DNA from: Prevotella sp.
GTDB taxonomy: Bacteria > Bacteroidota > Bacteroidia > Bacteroidales > Bacteroidaceae
NCBI GenBank assembly: GCA_024695815.1
Contig: JAILHK010000013.1
Location: 1-64,000, forward strand
Length of the DNA stretch: 64,000 nt
Direction of reading: 5' to 3'
This document shows, piece by piece, positions 29,702-40,337 of the stretch. The notes beneath the pieces were generated by a model, which was given only the letters and a program-made list of their open reading frames with translations, did no database searches and was not told the origin of the DNA. Made by a program: the position numbers and the translations under genes. Each line of letters starts with the position of its first letter. The first letter of the stretch is position 1.

Positions 29702-31255
29702 GTCTGTTTACCTTCACATCACTACAAACGGCATCAAACATATCATGCCAATCTACGCCCAAGTTCCATTTGGAGCCAATTTGCTTGTTGACAGAGACAC
29801 ATCCATACACAGGTTCGCCAGTAACCCTGCGTATAGGCGATTGTTTGGTATAGAACACCGCCTGCAGCCCTATCTGCCACATATGAGGAAGATAAGCTTT
29901 CGGTGAGAATCGAACAGAAGCATAGGATCCACTCTTTGCCATATATAGATTTGAGCCTCCTGTCAGGGTCAACCAATTCAATTTCCAGTAAGCCGATGCC
30001 CCAAGTTCCGTGAAATTCTCTCCGTCATCCACTGTGATATAACTTGCCTCGCCCTGCACCGTCAACTTCTGCCTGCTGTAGGCATAAGTCATTTTCATCT
30101 GATTAATGGTCCGCTCCGCCAGTTGCCCTTTTGTCACAGCCCACTCCTCGTCAGAAAAAGTATTATCGCCCATAAAGAGCGCAGCAACAGAAGGATTTAT
30201 ATATTTGCGATAATAGCCACACAATATCTGATGCCGACTATTGGGCACATAAATGGCGCAAAGATAAGAATTATCGCGGGTATCTGTATTCTTCCGACTC
30301 TCATATCCATCCTTTAACCTATAATCATAGACCGACACGCGACTTCCCATCGAGAGTTTCCACTTAGGCAACCCGTAGGTTAGCTGCAAATAGAAATCAT
30401 GGTTAAAGACATCCCAGCTTCTGTTCGTCTGCTTCTGTTTCGTCATCAGGAAATCGCTTTCGACGCCCAACATCAGATGCAATTGTTCCGTCAGCAGAGG
30501 AGTGTTCAACTCGATGTTAACCAAAGGCAGTGTATTAGATGTCGTTGAATCGCTTGCATACTGACAGCCCCCTACCAACAACAGTTCCGGGCCCAGTTCA
30601 TTGAATGTATGAAAGAATCTTGCCCTACCCATCACCTTACGCGATACGTCTGCAGGCAGTTCCATATATTGCTGTGTGAAGTAGGTCAGCAACCTGTTCC
30701 TTCTGTCAAAGCGGTTTGTCATATGCAGTGTCAGAAACTCTTTGTGTCTGTCCTGATAGCGATAGGAAGCTTGGCATAGATGTCCGTCTGCCCATTGCCA
30801 TACAACACATTGGCATTGCCAATACTTTCTAGATTTCGTCCCATGTCAGCTTGTCCTTCCAAACTTCCTTTCATGGTATCTTTCACCGCCATGTTGATGT
30901 CTAGCACCCGTCCCATACCAGAGTTACCTTTAGCGACACCCGTGTTATCGCAAACCTGTATACAAGCAACATCCTTAGCCTTCATACTGCTCAATATCAA
31001 TCTTGGGTCGCCATTCATCGCACCATTATCTATGCGCAGGTTATAATTAGACACGATATCCTCATATCCCTCAATCATCAGGTCAGGCACCATTTGCAGC
31101 ACATCCAATAGCCTCGCCCACCAGTTCCATTCGCTGGGGGTAGATTACCATTCTGTCTGGTTTCCTCTCAACGACAGCCAATTCACCCTCAGCCTATGAT
31201 GTACCACACACGAGCCAACAGAATATCAGTAACTGGCAAGTCTGTTCATATTTAT
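29682..31255 (-). pseudogene. outer-membrane TonB-receptor-like protein, multiply frameshifted
   Basis: plug-like ...RMVIYPQRMELVGEA/LLDVLQMVPDLMIEGYEDIVSNYNLRIDNGAMNG... and barrel ORF 29682-30722 lie in different frames. Confidence 0.7.
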
Positions 31256-31336
31256 TAGGTTAGTCAACAATACTTATTTTGCAAAGATATAAAAAAATAA
31301 ACAAGTATTCCAAATCTTTAGTACGTTTTTTTGTGC

Positions 31337-31468
31337 AAAGCACCACTTTAACATGACCAAAGTGCCACTATTCCGTAACTAAAGTGCCACTATTCCGTAA
31401 CCAAAGTGACACTATTCCGTAACCAAAGTGACACTATTCCGTAACCAAAATGACACTGTTCCATAAGA
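31337..31468. repeat. 22-bp-period intergenic array, 6 units
   Basis: aaagtgNcactattccgtaacc repeated; 6 x 22 = 132 bp exactly. Confidence 0.97.
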
Positions 31469-31469
31469 A

Positions 31470-31504
31470 GAACCCCGAAAGCCTTTGTACGACTTTCGGG
31501 GTTC
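31470..31504 (-). terminator. hairpin between array and NCS2 gene
   Basis: aaccccgaaag...ctttcggggtt. Confidence 0.6.
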
Positions 31505-31547
31505 GAGTCAAAATATATACGTTGTCTTTGAACTTATTCTCTGCAGA

Positions 31548-32855
31548 TTACAGGAATGCGTAACGACACACAAAGAGGATAGCCATCAGGATAGTGGCCC
31601 AGTTGATATTGTTACGTTCGTCCTTATCCTTGAAAGTTCCAGACAGCAGATGGATAAGCACATAAGAGATAACACCCATCAAAATACCATCAGAGATACT
31701 ATATGTCAATGGCATCAGTACAATGCAGACGAAACAGGGAATGCCAGTTACATAGTCGGAGAAGTCAACCTTACGCACATCGTGCATCATCATGACACCC
31801 ACCAGTACCAAGGCTGCTGCCGTGGCCTGACCAGGAATAGCCAAGAAAAGTGGTGCAAAGAGCAGGGCGATAGCGAAACACAGAGCTGTAGTGAAACTTG
31901 TCAGACCACTACGACCACCGACATTGACGCCCGATGCACTTTCTACATAAGTAGTCACAGTAGAACTACCAAGCATAGCACCTACCGTAGTACCGATAGC
32001 ATCGGCCATGAAGGCCTGATTAAGATTTTTCACATTGCCATCGTCGTCCACCATGCCGGCACGGTTAGATACACCAATCAGCGTACCAATGGTATCGAAC
32101 ATATCGATGAACAGGAATGTCAGCACCACAACAACCATATCAACCGAGAGGAGGTTGTGCCACTCGAACTGCCAGAAGATGGGCTCGATAGAGGGAGGAG
32201 CAGAGAGAATACCACCATAATTGGTGATGCCCAAAGGAATGCCTACGGCAGTTGTAACGAGAATACCTATGAGCAGCGAGCCTGTGATGCCCTTGACAAG
32301 CAGAGAGGCTGTTAGCACAATGCCGAAGATACCCAGCAAGACTGCGGGATCGTGCAAATTTCCCAAGGTGATAAAAGTTGCTTCCGACGAGGTTACGATA
32401 CCAGCACTTTTTAGACCCACAAAGGCAATAAACAATCCGATACCAGGACTAATAGCACGACGCAAAACCAACGGAATGGCATTGACAATGTGCTGTCGCA
32501 AACCAGTAATGGTGAGTAGAATAAAGATAATACCCTCGATGAGTACTGCCGTAAGCGCGAACTGCCAACTATAACCCATAGTGAGCACTACGGTGTAGGC
32601 AAAAAAGGCATTAAGGCCCATGCCTGGCGCCAAGGCGAAAGGCAACTTAGCGTAGAGTGCCATGACCAGTGTGGCTACAACTGCCGAGATACAAGTGGTG
32701 GTAAACACAGCACCAGCATCCATGCCAGTGGCAGACAGAATACTAGGATTGACAGCCAGAATGTAGGCCATCGTGAGGAATGTGGTAATGCCACCAATTA
32801 CCTCTTTGCGAAATGTCATTGTGGCGGGATTAAACCCAAAAAGTTTTTGTATCAT
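31548..32855 (-). CDS. NCS2-family purine/xanthine permease
   Basis: FRKEVIGGITTFLTMAYILAVNPSILS, AzgA-like. Confidence 0.92.
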   Translation of the reverse strand: MIQKLFGFNPATMTFRKEVIGGITTFLTMAYILAVNPSILSATGMDAGAVFTTTCISAVVATLVMALYAKLPFALAPGMGLNAFFAYTVVLTMGYSWQFALTAVLIEGIIFILLTITGLRQHIVNAIPLVLRRAISPGIGLFIAFVGLKSAGIVTSSEATFITLGNLHDPAVLLGIFGIVLTASLLVKGITGSLLIGILVTTAVGIPLGITNYGGILSAPPSIEPIFWQFEWHNLLSVDMVVVVLTFLFIDMFDTIGTLIGVSNRAGMVDDDGNVKNLNQAFMADAIGTTVGAMLGSSTVTTYVESASGVNVGGRSGLTSFTTALCFAIALLFAPLFLAIPGQATAAALVLVGVMMMHDVRKVDFSDYVTGIPCFVCIVLMPLTYSISDGILMGVISYVLIHLLSGTFKDKDERNNINWATILMAILFVCRYAFL

Positions 32856-33083
32856 AATATTTATTTAAATGGTTGCAAGGTTGAGTTTTTTCTTACCATT
32901 GTGAAAGATTTTGCAAAATTAACACCTTTAGCTGACATTTCCAAATATTAATTATTATTTTAGGTTTTATTATTTCTAGCCGTGATCATCCCTACAAATA
33001 ATAGGCCCATGACAATCATATAATAAAAAATCAGCTATAATCACAAGTACTATAGCTGATTAGGTTATAAGCAACGGTTTATA

Positions 33084-36020
33084 TCACATACAGGCAGATG
33101 GTCCCATATACGAACGTTTCATCCCACCAAAGTCTATGACAATTTTCTGTAGCATGGTGCCGGGATCCTGACATACAATACGAACGGTATGACGCCCTGG
33201 ATTTTTGATATATAGTGTACATTTGTTGATACGCGTGTTGCGCTGCACACTCTCATACCATTGCTGTGCATACTCCCACGAGTTGGTGGCTGGATGCATC
33301 TGTACCCCATCATCTATGCGCACACCATACTGTGTTTCGATGTTGGTGCGCTCATGCCCTGCAAATCCGCGATCCACACTCGTTGTAAATGTAGGCATAA
33401 CGTAGGTATAGACATCTACCATACCTTGTTCCCATGTATAGAAATCGTACTCCAAATATGGGGCATTAGTAGAACGACTGTTTTGACGGGGCTGTGTAGG
33501 GTCGCCCATGATGATGATGGTATCCTCGCAACCTAAGTTCGGTACCTCCATCATCTTCACCTGCTGATTCTCTTTTTTGCGTGCATAGCCCGCAGCGGGT
33601 ATCACCACTACCCCATTATCCTCTATATAAAGTCCCTTGAGCTCATCGACAGAAGGCGACAACGGGTTGAAAACACTTACAAGGACAGCCTTCTCGCGAC
33701 CATCGTTGCCCACAAAGGTGATGAAACCTGTTTCCTCTACACTCTGGGGCACCTTTGTCCAATCTACAGAAACACGAATACGCTGTTGCTGGTCGGTAGT
33801 ACCTGCCGTTTCGCTGAGCACAATCCAGTCCTTACTTGTTGTAGTCTTCCATTGTAGAGTACCCTTTCCCTGATTATATACATCTATATAATACTTATAA
33901 TCAGGGTGATACTTCGAGAAAACGGGCAGCGACTGCATGGTGCGAGGACCACAGGTACCATATTCACCTTCGGCTAAAATGCCCAGAGTGGGCTGGTCGG
34001 CCAATTCCGCATCACGCAACTCAGGCAGATTATAATACGAAGCCGTGACACCCTGAACCATACTCATGATATATTCCCACTTGCCACTCTCCAACGCATT
34101 ATAATTCTTAGTAATGATTTGCAGAGAGTCGTAACAGTTCTGCACTTCGGCCTTTACACTGGCTGTAGCAGCACGATGCTGTTGGGCATACCATCGGTTT
34201 TTCTGTGCACCAATGGCCATGCGGTTCATAAGTTCACAACCTTTTACTGGATAATAAACCGCCTCATAAAAACAACTGCGTTTCTCGGCAGGCATCTTTG
34301 CAAACAGGTCTTCCGCAATAGTAGCGATTCGATGATAGTCAAAGAGTCGACGCTCGGCCTCACCATAATTGCTGAGCGAGAACTCGGTATCGGTGGTCTG
34401 CTCTATCGGACGATCATCGCTGGCCCACTCTTGTCCCCACCCCATACCTTCTGGGCGACGTTGGAAGGCCAAACGATAGAATGTGCGGAATATGTCATGA
34501 TAGGCATCCTTATAGTCATCGCCCAAAAGCTGACAAGTCCACTCGGTACGATAGTCTGCACAACGCTGATAGTCGAAGGCATCCAGGTCGTAGGCCATAG
34601 CCAGAAACAGGTCGGTAGCAAACTCACACGACTTGATATCTCCTGCATTCAGCAGCCAAATACGATCGGCTGTCAGGTCATAAGCCTTCTTCAGTTCTTC
34701 GTACATGTGACATGGCGACTGTGTATTCATCCACAGATGGTCGTGTGGACGGCCAAGATACGAAGCATGATAGTACACGCCACTACGTCCGGGACGTTTC
34801 TGTTCGTCTGGACTTGACAAGCGCTTCATGTAGCCATAGTTATCATCGGGCCAGATAATTGTCACGTCATCGGGCAGCTGCAGCCCTTTGTCATAAACAT
34901 CAAGTACCTCTTTATAGGGCGTAAAAGCCTGTGGAATTGTCTCAGCCGGCCTACCTGTGGCCTGTGCCACCATCTGTCGCTGAGCCGTCAAAGCTGCTTG
35001 CATCGTGTTCTTACGTTCAAGCATATCATCGCTACCGGTCATGGCTACATCATGCAAACCACGCAAAGCCAGCGTATAGACATTTTCGAATGGTGCCAGC
35101 ACCTGTGCACGCGCATTCAGCACACTATCCACACCACGACGGTTGTTATTATAATCCCATGCGCCAAACTTGCCACGATCCCACTCGCTGGCGGTGTTGA
35201 GCAACAAAGGTTCGCAATGACTTGCCCCCATGACAATGGCAAAAGTGTCGGCCACCAACCGATTTTCCGGCAAACGATGAAATGCCAGCGAGGCTTCATG
35301 CATAGCCGGACACAAGTAGTTGGCATTCAGGCGAAGCAACAATTCGCAGACAGCGGCATAGGTGCGGGGTCCGATATTGCCAAGATTCTTTTCATAGTTA
35401 TGACGCGCCCATTTTAACAAGCCCCAGTCCTCATCGTTGATAAACACGCCACGATAGCGCACACTAGGAGTACGCGAAGTGAAAGGTTTCACCTGAAGCA
35501 TACATGAGCTACGCTTTGTTGTTGGCGCATCTAGCCACCAACGCCAAGGACTGACACCTATGGCCCTACTGATAGACAGCACGCCATAAGCCGTTCCGCG
35601 ACGATCGCTGCCAACCACCACCACTGCTTTCTTCATGCCTTTTACCGGCGACTTGAGCATAGTCACATGATAGCGCTCCCAGGCGCCTGTGAGTCCTGTG
35701 GTGTCTATCCGTCCAGCCTTGACCAACTGATCAATGGTACGACTGTGACCCAATGTTCCGGCTATGATAGCATAGTCGGAACCTGCAGTCCCCTGTTGTA
35801 CCTTCAGCGATGTGCCCGTCACGCAAGCCACATCCTCTGCCAGCATCCTTGCACTGCGTTCTACCACCAAGGCATCATTGTTATCATAACAAATCACGGC
35901 CTTTTCTTTTCCTTTGACTAAGGGGAAATACTCTCCCTTCTTCCCAGCCAATCTCACTTGGGCTGGAGCTTGGAGAAGGAAACCTCCAAGCGCTACTACT
36001 AACAAGCTTTTCTTAATCAC
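33084..36020 (-). CDS. GH115-like glycoside hydrolase, secreted
   Basis: RYRGVFINDEDWGLLKWA...WPDDNYGYMKRL...; start set to internal GTG (VIKKSLLVVALGG signal) because the promoter box cctgcaaaggta (~36055) overlaps the longer ORF start. Confidence 0.85.
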   Translation of the reverse strand: MIKKSLLVVALGGFLLQAPAQVRLAGKKGEYFPLVKGKEKAVICYDNNDALVVERSARMLAEDVACVTGTSLKVQQGTAGSDYAIIAGTLGHSRTIDQLVKAGRIDTTGLTGAWERYHVTMLKSPVKGMKKAVVVVGSDRRGTAYGVLSISRAIGVSPWRWWLDAPTTKRSSCMLQVKPFTSRTPSVRYRGVFINDEDWGLLKWARHNYEKNLGNIGPRTYAAVCELLLRLNANYLCPAMHEASLAFHRLPENRLVADTFAIVMGASHCEPLLLNTASEWDRGKFGAWDYNNNRRGVDSVLNARAQVLAPFENVYTLALRGLHDVAMTGSDDMLERKNTMQAALTAQRQMVAQATGRPAETIPQAFTPYKEVLDVYDKGLQLPDDVTIIWPDDNYGYMKRLSSPDEQKRPGRSGVYYHASYLGRPHDHLWMNTQSPCHMYEELKKAYDLTADRIWLLNAGDIKSCEFATDLFLAMAYDLDAFDYQRCADYRTEWTCQLLGDDYKDAYHDIFRTFYRLAFQRRPEGMGWGQEWASDDRPIEQTTDTEFSLSNYGEAERRLFDYHRIATIAEDLFAKMPAEKRSCFYEAVYYPVKGCELMNRMAIGAQKNRWYAQQHRAATASVKAEVQNCYDSLQIITKNYNALESGKWEYIMSMVQGVTASYYNLPELRDAELADQPTLGILAEGEYGTCGPRTMQSLPVFSKYHPDYKYYIDVYNQGKGTLQWKTTTSKDWIVLSETAGTTDQQQRIRVSVDWTKVPQSVEETGFITFVGNDGREKAVLVSVFNPLSPSVDELKGLYIEDNGVVVIPAAGYARKKENQQVKMMEVPNLGCEDTIIIMGDPTQPRQNSRSTNAPYLEYDFYTWEQGMVDVYTYVMPTFTTSVDRGFAGHERTNIETQYGVRIDDGVQMHPATNSWEYAQQWYESVQRNTRINKCTLYIKNPGRHTVRIVCQDPGTMLQKIVIDFGGMKRSYMGPSACM

Positions 36021-36150
36021 TAATACTTTAATACTTTTAGTTTGGTTTTCAGCCTGCAAAGGTAATATTAAGAAATCGAAAAAGCAAAAATAGATAGTGA
36101 TAATTTGAATATTATTCGTATCTTTGCACCAATAAAAAGGGATTAAGGTT

Positions 36151-37590
36151 ATGGAAATTTACATAATGATAGCATTGGTGCTTGGTGGACTGATGGGCAT
36201 AGTGGGTTACCTCGTAGGCAGCCACGGTAAAAATGACATTCTGCACACCATCACCACTCTGACAGCTGAACGCGACGTACAGAAAGCCAATGCCGAAAAT
36301 GCTAACCGACAATGGGAAGCACAGAAGGCTGTACAAGAGAGAACCATAGGCACACTGAAGGCAGAACAGGAGAAAGCCATCAGTGAGCTGAAGATAGAGC
36401 ATGAGAAAGCCATCGGGGCGCTGAAGGAGGAACATGAGAAGAACCTGAAAAGGCAACAGGAGTCTTTCGAACAACAGATAGCCACCTTGAAGCAAATGAA
36501 CGAGGAACAGGTGAAGACACAGTTAGACCTGATTAAGGAACAAATGCAAACCACCTCTGAACGCGTGCTCAAATCACGACAGGAGGAATTGGGCGCACAA
36601 AACCAAGAGCAGGTATCAAAGATTATTGACCCACTGCAGAAGAGCCTTAAGGACATGCAAGAGGCCCTGAACCGTAGCAAGGAGCAACAGACCGAAGCGC
36701 TGACCCGATTGGACGAAAGCATCAAGATAAACCTACAAAAGAGTATGGCTATCGGCGAGACGGCCGACCGACTGACACGTGCCTTGACCGGCGAGGTAAA
36801 GGTGCAGGGCAACTTTGGAGAATTGAAGCTGAAACAGTTGCTCGAGGATCTTGAACTGAAAGAGGGTGAACAGTTTGACACACAAGAGACACTGAAAGAC
36901 AAAGACGGACGCAGTGCCAAGGGCGACGATGGTCGCGGCTTGATTCCCGACTTCATCCTGCACTTCCCCAACAATCGTCATGTGGTGGTCGATTCAAAGA
37001 TGTCGCTCACCGACTACGAACGCTACATGAATGCCGAAGACGGCTCACCCGAAAAGAGCCAGTACCTAAAGGCGCACATTGACAGCGTGAGGGCACAGGT
37101 GAAACGACTGGCCAAGAAGGAATACACCAAATATCTGCCCAGTGGCTACAACCGTCTGAATTTCGCCATCATGTATGTGCCTATAGAAGGTGCACTGAAC
37201 CTGGCGCTGCTGAACGATGCCACATTGTGGCGCGAGGCCTACGACCAGGGGGTGATGATACTAGGCCCGCAAACCATGTATATGAACCTTCGCGTGCTGG
37301 AGATGATGTGGACACAGGTGCGCCAACTGAAGAACCAGCAGACCATGATGGATGCTGCCAATACGGTGATAGACCGCGTTCAGGACTTCGGCATCCGCTT
37401 TATGGATGTGGAGTCGAGCATGAACGACACCATCAAGAAGATTAGCAAGCTGAAGATAACCACTGCCGAAAGTGGACCCAGCATCATCACAGCTGCCAGA
37501 AACCTGTTGAAGGCTGGAGCTATGGAAAACAAGAAGAAAAAGTCACTGACAGAAATGGACGACTCGCTGTTTATTGAAAACAACGAATAA
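36151..37590 (+). CDS. rmuC: DNA recombination protein RmuC
   Basis: coiled-coil N-term; LIPDFILHFPNNRHVVVDSKMSLTDYERYM. Confidence 0.93.
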   Translation: MEIYIMIALVLGGLMGIVGYLVGSHGKNDILHTITTLTAERDVQKANAENANRQWEAQKAVQERTIGTLKAEQEKAISELKIEHEKAIGALKEEHEKNLKRQQESFEQQIATLKQMNEEQVKTQLDLIKEQMQTTSERVLKSRQEELGAQNQEQVSKIIDPLQKSLKDMQEALNRSKEQQTEALTRLDESIKINLQKSMAIGETADRLTRALTGEVKVQGNFGELKLKQLLEDLELKEGEQFDTQETLKDKDGRSAKGDDGRGLIPDFILHFPNNRHVVVDSKMSLTDYERYMNAEDGSPEKSQYLKAHIDSVRAQVKRLAKKEYTKYLPSGYNRLNFAIMYVPIEGALNLALLNDATLWREAYDQGVMILGPQTMYMNLRVLEMMWTQVRQLKNQQTMMDAANTVIDRVQDFGIRFMDVESSMNDTIKKISKLKITTAESGPSIITAARNLLKAGAMENKKKKSLTEMDDSLFIENNE

Positions 37591-37608
37591 ACGAAAAAAA
37601 ATACGATT

Positions 37609-38979
37609 TTGAAAAGCAAGGACCTCTTAGCTTATATTCGCGAAGGCCGCACCATGACACAACAGGAGAAGTTGCGCCTCATTGTGCAGTTGTCTATCCC
37701 CTCTATTCTGGCGCAGATCTCTGCCACCGTCATGTTCATCATCGACGCTGCCATGGTGGGACATCTGGGTGCTCGTGCTACAGCAGCCATCGGTCTGGTA
37801 GAGACCACCACCTGGTTGCTAGGTGGTATCTCGTCAGCTGTGTCGATGGGCTTTTCCGTTCAGGTGGCCCACTTCATTGGTGCCAACGACTTTGAGAGTG
37901 CCCGTAGGGTGTTGCGCCAATCGTTGGTATGCGCTTTTTCCTGGAGCGTATGTCTCTCCCTGATATGCGTTGCCATCCACAGCTACCTGCCCTATTGGCT
38001 GGGCGGAAGCGAAGAGATTGCGCACGATGCCTCCATGTACTTCATGCTGATTGGCGTGTTTGGCATCTTCTTCCAGATGGAAGGCCTGGCTGGTTCGATG
38101 TTGAAATGTTCGGGCAACATGAAGATTCCTTCCATTCTAAACATCACCATGTGCGTGATGGACGTGGTCTTCAACTACCTATTTATATATATACTGCAAT
38201 TGGGCGTCATGGGTGCAGCACTTGGCACCGGCATGGCCATGCTGATAACTGCCGTGCTGATGCTCTATTTCCTATTGGTGCGTAGCGACATGCTTCGGCT
38301 GAAAGGAAATCCCGGCACCTTCAAACCCAGTGGCGACACCATTAGAACTGCTATTAAGATTGGTGCCCCCATGGGACTGCAACACCTGTTGATGGGTGGC
38401 GCACAGATTGTGAGCACTATCATCGTTGCCCCCTTAGGCACTATCGCCATTGCTGCCAACTCACTGGCCATCACCGTAGAGAGTCTTTGCTACATGCCGG
38501 GGTATGGCATTGCCGAGGCAGCCACCACACTGGTCGGTCAAGGCATTGGTGCCGGTCAGCGCGTGCTGACCCGCTCATTTGCCAATCTGTCTGTCATGCT
38601 GGGCATCGGTGTGATGACCGTGATGGGCGTCATGATGTGGATTTTCTCTCCCGAACTGATGGGCATCCTCTCACCTGTCGAGGAAATCATCAACGAAGGA
38701 ACGCGTGCCCTGCGCATCGAGGCGTGGGCAGAACCAATGTTTGCAGCAGCCATCGTGTGCAATGGTGTGTTTATAGGCGCTGGCGATACCTTAAAGCCTG
38801 CAATCATGAGTCTCTGCTCTATGTGGGGTGTCCGCCTGACACTGGCATGGTGGTTGGCACGCGACTTTGGTTTGCGAGGCTTCTGGACAGCCATGGCCAT
38901 CGAACTGACCTTCCGTGGCAGCATCTTCTTGGCACGCATGCGATACGGAAAGTGGAACACCAAGAAACTGACTCACTGA
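37609..38979 (+). CDS. MATE family efflux transporter
   Basis: LSIPSILAQISATVMFIIDAAMVGHLG...; TTG start likely. Confidence 0.92.
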   Translation: MKSKDLLAYIREGRTMTQQEKLRLIVQLSIPSILAQISATVMFIIDAAMVGHLGARATAAIGLVETTTWLLGGISSAVSMGFSVQVAHFIGANDFESARRVLRQSLVCAFSWSVCLSLICVAIHSYLPYWLGGSEEIAHDASMYFMLIGVFGIFFQMEGLAGSMLKCSGNMKIPSILNITMCVMDVVFNYLFIYILQLGVMGAALGTGMAMLITAVLMLYFLLVRSDMLRLKGNPGTFKPSGDTIRTAIKIGAPMGLQHLLMGGAQIVSTIIVAPLGTIAIAANSLAITVESLCYMPGYGIAEAATTLVGQGIGAGQRVLTRSFANLSVMLGIGVMTVMGVMMWIFSPELMGILSPVEEIINEGTRALRIEAWAEPMFAAAIVCNGVFIGAGDTLKPAIMSLCSMWGVRLTLAWWLARDFGLRGFWTAMAIELTFRGSIFLARMRYGKWNTKKLTH

Positions 38980-38995
38980 AAAATACACAAATAGA

Positions 38996-39036
38996 GAAGT
39001 GCAGCCTTCGGGTCACTACCCTGAGGCTGCACTTCA
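38996..39036. terminator. bidirectional-looking terminator hairpin
   Basis: agtgcagccttcggg...ccctgaggctgcact. Confidence 0.75.
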
Positions 39037-39278
39037 CAGATATTAATAACTAAAAACCTTTTCTAACTTGTTACCCTTTCTTACAATCTTTCTATTTACC
39101 TTTACTAATACCTTCTTGAAAACCTTACTAACAATCTATTTACTAACCTTAATCAAACTAAACTACTGAATTTCTCTTTTCTTTGCTTTCTCTACGCCTT
39201 TCACAAGGCCCCTGATTAATCTTTTTTACCTTAACTAATTACCTTATTGAAGATCTCTTTGTTTTCTTTTGACGATGC
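39000..39278 (-). ncRNA. candidate purine-rich small RNA
   Basis: orphan TACCTTTG box at 39278-39285 on minus strand, no ORF downstream, ends at the 38996-39036 hairpin. Confidence 0.4.
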
Positions 39279-39356
39279 AAAGGTAGGCATTATTCCAATA
39301 TGTTGTATCAAAAATAATGCGATAAAATGAAAAAAAGGGCTTCTTATTGACGCAAA

Positions 39357-40163
39357 TCAAGCATTTGTGTTCGCACACAATGCTTTTTCCACCAAATTAG
39401 TCAATTCCACAAACTGTGAAATGGTCAGCTGTTCGGGGCGCAAAGTTGCAAACTCGGATGCGTTAATGATAGACATATCTGGCAACATCTGCTTCAGCGA
39501 AACGCGCAGCATCTTACGACGCTGGTTGAACGATGTCTTCACCACACGCTTAAACAAGTTCTCGTCGCATCCCAATCGTTGCACCTTATTGCGTGTCATA
39601 CGGATTACGGCACTTTGCACTTTGGGAGGCGGGTTGAACACACCGGGTTCTACGGTGAAGAGGTATTCTACATCGTACCAAGCCTGAATCAGTACCGAAA
39701 GAATGCCATACTGCTTATTGCCAGGCTCTGAAGCAATGCGCAATGCCACCTCTCGCTGTATCATACCAGTACAACAGGGGATGAGATCGCGGTTGTCTAT
39801 CATCTTAAAGAATATCTGCGATGAGATATCGTAGGGATAGTTGCCCGTCAGCACAAACTGGTTGCCGCCAAACACCTCTCGCAAATCCATACGCAGGAAG
39901 TCCTCGCCAAGGATGTTCTCGCGCAACTTGGGGAAATGCTCGTTCAAATATTCCACCGATTCGCGGTCTATCTCCACCACTTTAAAGGGACGTGGCTTCT
40001 CTACCAGGTACTGCGTCATGACGCCCATACCCGGGCCAACTTCCAAAACGGGAATATCAGGACAAGCATCTACCGTGTCAGCGATGCGCTTAGCTATCGA
40101 GAGGTCAGTCAGGAAGTGCTGACCAAGATTCTTTTTGGGTCTAACTTGCTTCATTGGGTGCAA
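39357..40163 (-). CDS. rsmA: 16S rRNA dimethyladenosine transferase
   Basis: KKNLGQHFLTDLSIAKRIAD...LEVGPGMGVMT...TGNYPYDISSQI. Confidence 0.97.
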   Translation of the reverse strand: MHPMKQVRPKKNLGQHFLTDLSIAKRIADTVDACPDIPVLEVGPGMGVMTQYLVEKPRPFKVVEIDRESVEYLNEHFPKLRENILGEDFLRMDLREVFGGNQFVLTGNYPYDISSQIFFKMIDNRDLIPCCTGMIQREVALRIASEPGNKQYGILSVLIQAWYDVEYLFTVEPGVFNPPPKVQSAVIRMTRNKVQRLGCDENLFKRVVKTSFNQRRKMLRVSLKQMLPDMSIINASEFATLRPEQLTISQFVELTNLVEKALCANTNA

Positions 40164-40337
40164 AGGTAGTGCAAATTGAGTGAATAACCAAAACTTTTCA
40201 AGTTTTTCCGAGATTCAGCCCACCTTCGAACTATGCTGAAAGTTAGTGCTATTTGTGTAAAAGCCAACAGCAAACAAAGAAGACTCTCACACTTCAGATT
40301 GAAGTATGAGAGTCAAATAATAAATAAGGTATAATGG

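Noticed and set aside
24255-31255. Sequencing error as the sole cause of all frame breaks
   Set aside because: Breaks cluster in accessory genes within 7 kb, one is a large internal deletion, while long housekeeping ORFs elsewhere are intact; individual single-base breaks still need read support
31485-32315. 276-aa plus-strand ORF opposite the NCS2 permease
   Set aside because: Antisense shadow ORF, His/Thr/Gln-rich composition typical of reversed membrane-protein codons
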